From Pestalotiopsis fici W106-1 (Eukaryota > Ascomycota > Sordariomycetes > Amphisphaeriales > Sporocadaceae), in assembly GCF_000516985.1 (NCBI RefSeq), contig NW_006917102.1, forward strand, positions 838,643 through 902,642: 64,000 bases of DNA, written 5' to 3'. Shown here in pieces: positions 11,937 to 20,998 of this stretch (position 1 is the stretch's first letter; every line of letters begins with the position of its first letter). The notes beneath the pieces are model-generated. The model was not told where the DNA came from. It worked only from the letters and a program-made list of their open reading frames with translations, and did no database searches. Both the position numbers and the translations under genes were made by a program.

Positions 11937-12055
11937 TGCGGTATCTCCCATTCGCTCGTGCGACAATAGGAGAGTTCATTAACATTTTCCCGAGAGCAAC
12001 GTATGTCTATGCTCTAGACAGGATGAATCAATCTCCCAGAAGCCGGAAAATGACC

Positions 12056-12942
12056 TCATGCAGATGACTTGACTTTATGGTTGGGATACTGCTGCGACAG
12101 GTATTTGAGATCACCAGCCAGTCCGAGATTGGCTACAGGATCCAATCCAAGTAGCGTCTTCTCCTTTGGGCTCAAGGTGTCCTGAATGTCCTTGGGCAGC
12201 TTCGCGGTCCAGTTGACCTGTTGTCGAATGTGTGCAGAGGTGTAGTAGCCAAAGAGCAGCGCGCGGTCCTCGTCCTTGGTCACGTTTGCGCCACTCGTGT
12301 GCCAGACGCGGCCGTCCATGGCAATAATGTCGCCCGCCTTGGCCTCGAATGGGACCAGTAGCTCGGGCGCATTCTCTGGTAGCTCATCACGGGTTACAAT
12401 CTTGTTAGATCCCGGTATATACAAGGTCGCGCCGTTCTCCTTGGTCACGTCGGTGAGGCACCTATTTTTATTGCTTAGTTGCGCGAATGTGAAGAAAAAG
12501 TACCCAGTTCAGAACCAGCGTGGTCTCACCAGATGACATTCATTGCCTGCACCTTTTTCCAAGGCTCCTCAAACACCAAGCTCTGGTCCGAGTGCAGTGC
12601 CATGGACTGAGACCCAGGTCTCGCTATGTTTGCTGTAAAGTTGGAGATGATGAACCCGTCCCCTAGCACGGTCGCTGCCATGTCCAGCGCCGTCGGGTGG
12701 AAAATGAGGTCTCGAAAAACCTTGTCAAGCTCCATCAGATAAAAGATACGAACATTGCTGGGGTTCGGATCGAGAAAAGGGAGATGGGATTCTTCACCCC
12801 TTGCCTCGGCTTTCTCCTTGACCATCCAAAGCTTTTGGAGTATCTCGTCGGCCCGTCCCTTGGAAAGGAGAGAGGGGATGCGGACCCAGCCATGCTTCTT
12901 GAAATGCTCACGAGCTTCGGTATTCTGACTCTCGGTCGACAT
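12056..12942 (-). CDS. Phytanoyl-CoA dioxygenase (PhyH) family Fe(II)/2OG oxygenase
   Basis: Two exons, 12530-12942 and 12056-12461, separated by a 68-bp intron (GTGAGA donor, branch-like CTAAG, TAG acceptor), give a 272-residue protein. The Fe(II) triad is visible as H117-x-D119 (MALHSDQS) and H192 (GRVWHTSG). R204 (DEDRALL) is placed to bind 2-oxoglutarate. The family hydroxylates small molecules or acyl-CoAs; fungal members of this length often act in secondary metabolism. The protein lacks an obvious peroxisomal PTS1 (it ends KSSA), which argues against phytanate oxidation. It sits between decayed genes and the paralogue array and has no obvious partner gene. Confidence 0.88.
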
Positions 12943-13441
12943 TATGAATATGTTGTTTCTTCAGGAGGCACAACTTAGCATGAGTATAGTCCGTTTGACT
13001 TGTCAAGTGAATGGAGCGGGGAGTCGACATCCAGTTATTGGAGTGCCCAGAAAGTAGGACACAAGTTTTTCAATTTGACATCCACTACTATTGAACCCCC
13101 AGATCTCTCCATACACTGTCGGGACCTGCGCTGGGGGCTGCATCTGACATGCATCTTGCCACCCATCTTGTCCCACTTTGTTCTGGCGGCAGATGTATGC
13201 AAGTCCCTGGCACGGGTAAACAGAATCTGTCTACTGCGTCGTCTAGCGTATATTTGATTAAGTTGTATAAGGCTTAATGAGTAATCTGAGCCTCATGTTG
13301 GCTCACACTATTCTTGTAGTGGTCAGACATGGGCACGAAAAAGTGCCGTTTGTTCGAGCACACTTTGGGCACCTTGACCCCGCAACGTGAAGCCTCTCGT
13401 TGGAGTAGGCAGCGTGATGGTTTGAAAGATTGGCGGTGCAG

Positions 13442-13464
13442 CTCGTTATCGGTGGAATCCCCGC
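13442..13464. repeat. Direct repeat in 3' flank of copy 2, matching 15696-15718
   Basis: The 23-base stretch starting CTCGTTATCGGTGG and ending ATCCCCGC is identical to 15696-15718. A few bases later ATCCATGCCCAG and GAGATCTTGCA also recur in both places. Each stretch lies 300-550 bp downstream of a member of the paralogue family, so the duplicated unit included 3' flank as well as gene. Confidence 0.8.
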
Positions 13465-13746
13465 CCCGCACCATCCATGCCCAGTTCTTGTCAGCAACCG
13501 ACTCCGAGATCTTGCAGGTAGTTCAAGAAAGTGATGATGAAAATATCCTCGTCGCCAGGATGGATGAGAGATCACGTGTTATAGCCTGGGATGAGACACG
13601 AGGTCCTGGAGCCGTCAGAGATATCATATATCCAAGGTCAATCTATGCTTCTTGATGCAAACCAAACAATTGAGTTGCTACTCAAATGCGGATCCAAATG
13701 AAGATGATACAAATGCATCACTCGTCCACAACCTCGCTTGTAAACC

Positions 13747-15153
13747 TCACTCATCAACCCAAGCACCCATCAAGGTTTCTCCGTAGTAGTCCTTGAATAT
13801 GACCGTAACCTGGCCATTCATTGCACGCTCCACCGTGGTGGCCGTGGGATCCCAAATTTGGAAGACGGACATTGAATCCACGGAAGCAGGGCGCGCACGA
13901 ACCGCGAAAGCGACTGATCTGTAGTCGTCTCCGTCATAGGCGCGGAGAAACTTGGCTTCCTCTTCAGTTGTCAGATTCATGAGGACGCATTGTCCAGAAA
14001 ACTCCTCTGACATGAATTCTTGAACAGCAGCGGTGACACGCTCACGCGGTGACCCGCCACGTTGAGCGTTGTTTGCCGCATCAATGGCCTTGTTTCTCAG
14101 GAACTTGGCGAGCTCCGAAGGCACTGCGACCCTTATTCCGGATAATCCAGTGAAATAGCTGGCGAAGCCGCTCTGGTTGGGTCCAATCTCGAATCCTCCT
14201 GGCATGCCTCGGATCTTGCGAGCGTCTATTTCCTCCACGTTAGCACAAAGAAGTATGAGGACAGTATCAGTATCACGTGGGAAGGGAATGCTCGTACCAT
14301 AAACCTTGGTATCCAAGGTCTCAATTCTGGCAGACTCAATCGCAGGACTGCGCTTGACTTCGACTGACAGTCTATCAACAACCTTTGGCTTCTTGAAGGG
14401 ATCCTGAGAGGTCGTCGCGTCGTTGGTGCAATCCTTTTGCTGAACATCGCCAGTCTTGCGCTTGAGAGGGCTTGCTGGAGGCAAATTGCTAGCTGACGGT
14501 TTGTACCAGGTGATCTTCTTGACTTTGTTGTTTGGTCCTTGGTGTTCCTCGTAATCACCCACGACGACTTGAATCAGCGGTCGCTTCTGGGTATCCACCA
14601 AGACGATCTTGAATCCGTTGAGGGAGTTTGTGAACTCTGTGTCCTTTGGTTCCCAGTTCTTGAACACCTTGGGGAAAGCTCGAGGATTCTTGCGAAAGAT
14701 CAGGCTTGTATCGCTCGCGTTTGTTGCTAGGACTCGGCGAAGATACTCTTCATCGTCGGTCGTAAAGTCAAACAAGACGCCATCGCCACAGTATATGGCC
14801 AGGACTTCCCTCATCGCGTCGCGTATCTGTGCGCTTAAAGACTGCTTCGGAAAGTTTTGCTGATGCTGGAGAATGCGATTGTTCAAAAGCCAAGCCAGCT
14901 GTGAAGGGATCGCGGCCTTGACTCCACTGTAGCTGCGTCTTTCAGTGACTTGAAGTCCGCCGTTATAGGCCTTGGCCTTGCGCAGATCTAGGTTAAGACG
15001 GTTAGTATCGAGGATAACGCGAAGGGGAGATGTCTTACCCAGTATGCCGCCGTCCAGGTAACCGTGCTCCTTTTCTGTAAAGGAGTTTATGCCAGGTTGC
15101 ACTCGAACGGAGCGGATGTCTCCCGAACGAATGTCTTCAAGATTAAGAGGCAT
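13747..15153 (-). CDS. Unrecognised two-domain nuclear-type protein, A[IV]PS family copy 2 (best copy)
   Basis: The frame is open across the whole span, but two segments look like introns: 14988-15038 (GTAAGA, TACTAAC, CTAG) and 14226-14276 (GTGATA, GCTAAC, TAG). Removing both gives about 434 residues. The protein has two copies of one domain. Each copy shows a GVKAAIPSQL or GIRVAVPSEL box, then LFDFTTDDEEYLRR or LMNLTTEEEAKFLR, then W[ED]P-x-x-T, then a strand ending in D. The linker between them holds SPLKRKTGDVQ and PFKKPKV, like a bipartite nuclear localisation signal. No known family comes to mind and no catalytic motif is evident. It is the only copy without a frame problem. Upstream lies a nested inverted repeat and an assembly gap. 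Confidence 0.75.
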   Translation of the reverse strand: MPLNLEDIRSGDIRSVRVQPGINSFTEKEHGYLDGGILGKTSPLRVILDTNRLNLDLRKAKAYNGGLQVTERRSYSGVKAAIPSQLAWLLNNRILQHQQNFPKQSLSAQIRDAMREVLAIYCGDGVLFDFTTDDEEYLRRVLATNASDTSLIFRKNPRAFPKVFKNWEPKDTEFTNSLNGFKIVLVDTQKRPLIQVVVGDYEEHQGPNNKVKKITWYKPSASNLPPASPLKRKTGDVQQKDCTNDATTSQDPFKKPKVVDRLSVEVKRSPAIESARIETLDTKVYGTSIPFPRDTDTVLILLCANVEEIDARKIRGMPGGFEIGPNQSGFASYFTGLSGIRVAVPSELAKFLRNKAIDAANNAQRGGSPRERVTAAVQEFMSEEFSGQCVLMNLTTEEEAKFLRAYDGDDYRSVAFAVRARPASVDSMSVFQIWDPTATTVERAMNGQVTVIFKDYYGETLMGAWVDE

Positions 15154-15263
15154 TGTGTAAGTGGTGAGTGCGGAAGACTTGTCTGGTGTTGTAGGTAGTG
15201 AAGTGTGTTCTGTTCACTCTTTGTGATGATGCACGAAGACAAGAGGAAGGGGGGGGGGGGGGG

Positions 15264-15363
15264 NNNNNNNNNNNNNNNNNNNNNNNNNNNNNNNNNNNNN
15301 NNNNNNNNNNNNNNNNNNNNNNNNNNNNNNNNNNNNNNNNNNNNNNNNNNNNNNNNNNNNNNN
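15264..15363. other. Assembly gap (100 N)
   Basis: Exactly 100 N follow a run of about 15 G. The round number suggests a scaffold gap of unknown true size. It lies about 110 bp upstream of the start of copy 2, so the promoter of that gene is incompletely known. Confidence 0.98.
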
Positions 15364-15430
15364 AATTGAAAAATTCAGGGAGATTGGGGGCATTGATTTA
15401 TGAAAAAGAAAAAAAATAAAAAAAAAAAAA

Positions 15431-15530
15431 AGGTGGCAGTCCCCCACCATAGCTGCCTTCACTTGTACTAAAAGACGCGACGCGATGGGGGCACACGTCG
15501 ACCATAGCAATGGTGGGGGAGGCTGCCTGA
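15431..15530. promoter_or_regulatory. Nested inverted repeat in promoter of copy 2
   Basis: CCCCCACC at 15441-15448 pairs with GGTGGGGG at 15512-15519. Inside it, CGACG at 15478-15482 pairs with CGTCG at 15496-15500. The same nested set occurs upstream of copy 3 (18365-18436) although the bases between have diverged. It lies upstream of an A-rich tract and a CATAAAT on the minus strand, a position suited to a transcription-factor site. Confidence 0.55.
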
Positions 15531-15695
15531 AATAAACAAACAAAACTGCAAACGCCGATATTTGAGATGGCAAAGACGACATCATGGTGTCTTCATGTTT
15601 ACGAGTTCATGATTGAAAACGGCCCGGCTCTCGACCTTAAAATCTCAGTCTGTGGTAAACATCTTGTGACTCTCAATATCCAGCACGTTCTCTCA

Positions 15696-15718
15696 CTCGT
15701 TATCGGTGGAATCCCCGC
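15696..15718. repeat. Direct repeat in 3' flank of copy 3, matching 13442-13464
   Basis: Identical over 23 bases to 13442-13464, with further shared words downstream. It marks the 3' side of the tandem duplication that produced copies 2 and 3. Confidence 0.8.
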
Positions 15719-16229
15719 ACTATCCATGCCCAGCCCTCGTCAACGCCATGCAACTGATATCCGCACGATTGAAATATCTCCTTTTCCAAGTCAGAGATCT
15801 TGCAAGTTGTATGAATTGCTTGAGACGTGTCCTGTAGAACACTCAGTTAGCAAATTCATGTCCACTCCGTGTCAACCGATCAAGTTAGGGCTGATTGACC
15901 TCGACGCTGTGGAGTGTACTCAACCTGCTATCTGGCGAACGCCGCATCTCAACGGCTGAAGAACAAAGCTTGACTTGATAGTAGGCTCTGAAAATATGCA
16001 AGACGATGGGATCATCAATATTAAAGCAATGAAATAGCGTTTTGTGTGAAGTTCTGTTCGTACTAGCCAATCTGTCTATGCTGCTGCCTCTTGACAGTCG
16101 TCAATATGCAAATCTATCCACACTATATGCGCCCTGTTCCGTACTCAATCTTCTGTTCATGTCATAGCGTGTCTGTTTCTTGTCTCATAGTTGTGAAGAA
16201 CGTAGATGTGTCAACTAATCACATGCACC

Positions 16230-18194
16230 TTATCCTCTGATCCAAACGCCCATCAACTTGCGGTTGAAATAGTCTTGAAACAAGACTGTGACCTCACCAT
16301 CGGGATGGCGCTCGATCACTGTGGCCGTAGGGTCCCAGTCCTTGAAAAGCGACAGAGACAAGAAGGATGAAGGGCGTCCGCGTATGGCAGAAGCCACCGA
16401 TGCGTAATCCTCTCCATCGTAAGCGCGAAGGAAACGGGACTCTTCTTCCGTAGTCATGTTGATCAGTGCGCATGGTCCGCTGAACTCCTTGAACTCTTCC
16501 GACATGAACTCTCGCACAGCCTTCATAGCCCGATCGTACGGCGAACCGCCAAGTCTGGTGTTGTTGGCTGCTCCCTGAGCTTTGTCGTTCAGAAATTTTG
16601 CGAGATCAGAGGGCACAGCAAGTTTCATGCCGGGCAAGCCCATAGGGTGACCGCCAAAATTACCATAGTTGACGGCAACCTCAAATCCACCAGGAACACC
16701 TCGGATTTTGTGATTATCTGTGGGTTTCATATCAGTTCAGGTACAAATTAGTGCAATAGCACGTGGATTAGGAACAGTCGTACCGTAAATCTTGGTATCC
16801 AAGCTTTCAGTAATGGCTTGCTCCGCTGAGGGAGCTCGCTTGACTTCAATTGAGAATTTGCCAACGATCTTCGGTCTCTTGAACGAATCCTCAGATGTGG
16901 CCATGTCAGCACGATCCTTGTGTTGGACGTCGGCCGTCTTCCGCTTCATTGGGCTAGGTGGAGGCACATGACCAGCTGTTGTTTCGCCGAACATAATCTT
17001 CCGGGCATGCGTTTCCTCAAAGTCACCGATGGTTACTTTGAACAAGGCACGGTTCTGCTTATCCTTGAGGATGACTCTGAGCCCGTTGGAGGAAGTACCC
17101 GCCTCGGTTTTCTTGGGATCCCAATCTCGAAAGGCCTTTGGAAAGGCACGAGAGTTCTTTCGGAGGATTAGACTCATGTTGCTCTGCTGAGTTTCCAGTA
17201 TGCGACGAATGTACTCTTCGTCATCGCTCGTCAAATCGAAAAGAACGCCTTCGCCAACAGGACCAGACATGACTTCTCGCATCGCGAGACGAGCTCGTGC
17301 CGTGGAAGAAATGTCTTGTCGAATCTGGTTGTATCGAACTATGCGATCCTTCATGTCCCTCACTAGGTGGGATGGAATGGCGGCTTTGACGCCGGGGTTC
17401 TGGGCTTGTCCAGGAATGTCGATTCCACAAGGTAAGGCTTCCCTTTGCGCAAGTCTAGGTCAAGAAGATCAGTACCGGGGCAAACGAGAGCGATGACGCG
17501 TCAAGATGGGATCCTACTGTATTCGCGAGCCTTGAGGGGGTAATGGTATACATCATATCCAATATACATTCACATCACTTTCAGATCAGTTTTACATATC
17601 ATATTTGATGATCCGGAAGAATAGGGTTTAAGACTAGTTCAAAACTAGTTTTTTATTGTGTCAGAAATCCTCAGGCCGATCTTAGAGCAGTCTTGGTTCA
17701 CTCCTCAAAAAATGTGTGCTTCTTTTTGGGGGATTCGCCCAAAAGGGCGCCGAAGCGGCGGCGGCGAGCGGTAGTGGCAGGATTCTCACCTAGATTTGAA
17801 ATTAGTTTAAGTTCGATTCAAAAGCGTATTGCAGATTTACTGGGAGAGTTGAGATTTATGCCGCCAAAGGGGGCGGCGAGTTGAGGAGTGCCTGAGCCCT
17901 GGGGAGTGCCAGGCAAGGCGGCCGCGCGGGGAAGGGCTTGGGGTGTACTGGGCACTATTTGACAGATTAGCAAGAAGTTGAACGATTATAAACTGAACAA
18001 AAATAATTGATAATCAGTTATCGACTAAACTTACTCTCGGGAGCAGGTGCTACGGGCTCCTCTGAGGGAGCTTCGGATGACGATCTGTTGCTGGGCGGGT
18101 AGCTAAGCTCTTGGGTGGTGAATGAATAGGTTCCAGGCGGAGCGCGGGTAGCGCGAATGTCTGCTGGTCCGATATCTCCAAGGTCTAGAGGCAT
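16230..18194 (-). pseudogene. A[IV]PS family copy 3, two domains, one apparent frameshift
   Basis: Exon 1 (18035-18194) starts MPLDLGDIGPADIR, close to MPLNLEDIRSGDIR of copy 2, and ends at a good donor. The matching acceptor is CTAG at 17455, giving a 580-bp intron where copy 2 has 51 bp. Exon 2 starts NLRKGKPYL but loses one base near 17425-17435 relative to the frame of the following GVKAAIPSHL box. A second small intron (16718-16762, 45 bp) removes an in-frame TGA. After that the second domain runs intact (MKLAVPSDLAKFL, INMTTEEESRFLR) to the TAA at 16230. The linker has SPMKRKTADVQ and SFKRPKI. If the missing base is an assembly error the gene is functional; otherwise it is newly broken. 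Function unknown. Confidence 0.65.
17455..18034 (-). other. Oversized intron 1 of copy 3 with inserted sequence
   Basis: The donor (GA|GTAAGTTTAG) and acceptor (GACCTAG) correspond to the 51-bp intron of copy 2, so about 520 bp have been added. The extra part is GC-rich (GGCGGCGGCGAGC; GCGGCCGCGCGGGG) flanked by AT-rich sequence. It may be a small transposon remnant, but I could not find clear terminal inverted repeats or a target-site duplication. Confidence 0.5.
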
Positions 18195-18342
18195 CGTGAC
18201 AATGAGGTCTTGACAGCTCGTCAAGAGGAAGATTGAGTTGATGTATGATTGAAGTGATTGAGATCAGTCACTGCTGTGGATGATAGAAGAAGGGATGAAA
18301 GAAAGGAGGAAAGGAGGAAAAATAAGGGATTCCAGGGCTTAC

Positions 18343-18349
18343 ATTTATA
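18343..18349 (-). promoter_or_regulatory. TATA-like box of copy 3
   Basis: TATAAAT on the minus strand, about 150 bp before the ATG at 18194 and 16 bp inside the nested inverted repeat. Confidence 0.4.
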
Positions 18350-18364
18350 ATAAAAAAGTAAGGG

Positions 18365-18436
18365 CAGTCCCCCACCCAAGGTGAGCTACCACAACGCGAC
18401 GCTACTGGCAAACGTCGAGCTTCGTGGTGGGGGAGG
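18365..18436. promoter_or_regulatory. Nested inverted repeat in promoter of copy 3
   Basis: CCCCCACC at 18369-18376 pairs with GGTGGGGG at 18426-18433, and CGACG (18397-18401) with CGTCG (18413-18417). Both pairs and their order match the element at 15431-15530. Flanking words GGCAGT and GAGG are also kept. Confidence 0.55.
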
Positions 18437-18895
18437 TTGACCTGGCAGCGGGACGATTCTGTGTCTTTGTTTACGTTGGGTGTTTGATACAAACGAAGGG
18501 AGTGCACTTTACGTTTATCTTATGATAGCTGCGAGTCCTGATATAAAATCATCGCCTGAACGACGGGGTCTGACAGCCATTCCTGGTCATGTAGAGGTAT
18601 TTTGCAAGAAACAAGATACTTGTGGCGTTCGAACGCTACATTCACAAGCCGTAACGGGAAACATGTAAGGATTCCGTGGAAATTATCAAATGTATTGATA
18701 TCAAAGAGAACGCATCACCTGCGAATCAATGATTTATGAGCCTTGAAGCTGTTCCTTGGGCAAGACACACTTGTCGTAATGTGTTGCAGACATCAGCAGG
18801 ATCTTCGAATCTACTCTCGATCCTTGACCTGAACACGAACTAGTTTGCAATCGTAATAATTCTTGAAGATTATGGAGATGTAATGCTTGGAAATA

Positions 18896-19284
18896 TCACG
18901 TGATAAAAGATAAAAGCAAGCGGAGTATTCTCGGCAACCTCATGATCTTTGCGAATCTCTCTTCTTCCCTCGGAGCGACACTAAGGAAACCACAATCGTT
19001 CCAGTCGTAGAATAAATAGTCAACGTCAGCCTGGACGCGCTCCTTGGGGGTGGTCTCGCGTGCGATAGTGTCGTCTGCGCGTACCAGAATGTTCTTCAGA
19101 CAGAGTCCGAGATCAGAGGGGACTGCGATCTTGACCATATTATCTCCAGTGTTAGGGACCTTGAGGTTTCTGTAACAGATGTAACAGAATTACAAGTATT
19201 GAAGTTGTGTGTCTTCCCTTCCAGATGCTGCTGAAGACTCGACAGGTTCGGATCGTTCTTGGTGATGATCAAAGATGCAATCAT
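18896..19284 (-). pseudogene. Short fourth member of the A[IV]PS family
   Basis: After an acceptor at TTACAG (near 19175) the frame reads NLKVPNTGDNMVKIAVPSDL, matching the first domain box of copies 2 and 3 and the residues before it. It continues through TPKERVQADVDYLFYDW and APREEERFAKIM, a degenerate version of the DDEEY box, then stops at 18896. An upstream stretch starting MIASLIITKNDPN at 19284 may be its first exon, but the donor is unclear. Only one domain remains and the nuclear linker is missing. It is a truncated or remnant gene at the 5' end of the array. Confidence 0.5.
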
Positions 19285-19619
19285 GATTCGATTGCAGCAC
19301 GCTGGAAAGAGTTGGTAATATAGGAATGGTAATCTGCGTTTATACTAGTAAAGGGAATTGTCATCCGCCCTGCTACTTGTAGCGCCGCATCGTGCCAGTA
19401 ATCAAGTATGGTCTTTCAGTTTACGAATGTACAGAACGGGGTGCTTTTGGTGTTGATCTGGTAATCAGAAGGGTACACCTTTGTTTTCATTGACTAATGA
19501 AAGCAAACAGAAGAATGATTCATAAATATTTGAATTTTTCCTGTCAGTATGTTAGATGAGACGTTCAGGGAACACACAAATTATGGTATAAAGTAAGGTG
19601 TATTGTGACAGTTAAGTTC

Positions 19620-20590
19620 GGCTAACTAATTGAATCCTGTGGTCTCCGGTCCGCAGTCCCCATGCACCTTCCGGAAATCCCCCGACCAGCGTTTACGTGG
19701 TTCTGGAGGATGGGCAGACGTTGGGAATCGATAGAGGTGGTCGTAGAAGAGATTGGCAAAGAGATCTTCATCTCCCGCGTCCTGATTGCAGCGGCGCATT
19801 GTCGCCATGTCCTCAATCTAGTCCAAGAGGGCGCAATCTCCCAACATCATAGTTCTTCAATTTTTCGTTCGCGGTCCGGACTGGACTCAGGACGGTTAAC
19901 CCATAATTCAGCATCAGCTATAGTATCATGACGCCTTCGGGGCGGTCGTGGATATGTAAAACCAGGAGTGCCACAACATCTGTGGGTGGCGATCCCATCT
20001 GGCACATGTGCAAGGCCATGGCTAGGATCATCAACACCACTATGTCTTCAGTGGCATGACCGTGGATTCGACGAGCGACATGACGAGAGAAAACGGCGAA
20101 CTTGCCTCATGCTCGTAGTTCCAATGTCCTGCCAAGTCCCTCAATCCGGCGATTGTTGAATACTCTTCGCATTCGTCTGGCGACCGGGTGGCACACAACG
20201 GGGACGGCCAGGAATGCCGGGACTCTGCCAGCATCGGTGAGACGGCGTCTCGGTGCCTCCTCTTTGACGGCATCATCAGTGCCAATATAAACAGCGGGAT
20301 TCATTCGGGGTGCTCGCCGTATCCCTTGGCGTTCCTCCCTCAGATCGACCGCAACATCTTGCAGTTCGTCCAGGTACTGATCACCCTCGTCCGGGTCCTA
20401 GAACCACTCTTTTGTGGCCGAGCCATAATGCGTCTCAGCAACAACATCACCAGACCAGATTCTCTGGCTCTTCAGATCTAATACCAGATCACATTGAATC
20501 CAACATGATGTGCAGGTTGATCAAATGCCGCGCTATTCCTTGCTGGATGTTCAACAGCGGAAGAGAAAACTCACAGCAAGAATCGGGGAA
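19620..20590 (-). pseudogene. Decayed gene of unknown family
   Basis: From about 20530 to 19930 one minus-strand frame is protein-like across two stops. Readable pieces include RIWSGDVVAETHYGSATKEW, DPDEGDQYLDELQDVAVDLR and VPAFLAVPVVCHPVARRM. Both stops (TAG and TGA) are one C-to-T change from Gln or Arg codons, which would fit repeat-induced point mutation or ordinary decay. A further protein-like piece (DEDLFANLFYDHLYRFP) follows in another frame at 19626-19808. I do not recognise the family. Confidence 0.35.
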
Positions 20591-20998
20591 GTAGGTAGGT
20601 GTCAGTATGTCTGCTTGGCTTGATCAGAATTCAGTGAACACGGGGGAAATTCATTCTTTTATGTTGACGAATTTAGTCACATGTATGAGTACGCTGTCGC
20701 AAACATGAACAATTTGTCTACTATCCAGTCACTCCATGGTTTGCTTTGGCACACAAACCAGATGATGCCACTGTTGATTTGTGTTTGACGGTGCTGGTTT
20801 GCTTATTGGTTGCGATGCAAGAGTCTTTAAGAGCCAGCAGAACTGCACAGTCACGATGTGAGAGGCAGATTCTAGTCATCGGTCTGCGGCAGGCAGCATG
20901 AGATATGTGACGCACTTCAAAGAAAGAGGGCATGATTCATTATCCAAACCTCTCTAAATTGGAATTTTTGAAGTTACACTAGGTACACTTATCTTCAC

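Noticed and set aside
13329..13655. A 108-codon plus-strand frame in the 3' flank of copy 2
   Set aside because: Part of it lies in the duplicated flank, and the corresponding stretch near 15700 does not keep the frame; no domain was seen.
16737..16739. In-frame TGA in copy 3 as selenocysteine or programmed readthrough
   Set aside because: Fungi of this group lack selenoproteins, and a small intron with good branch and acceptor removes the codon.
17630..17655. ACTAGTT direct repeats as ends of a mobile element
   Set aside because: They are only 7 bases and adjacent; no terminal repeats or flanking duplication could be matched.
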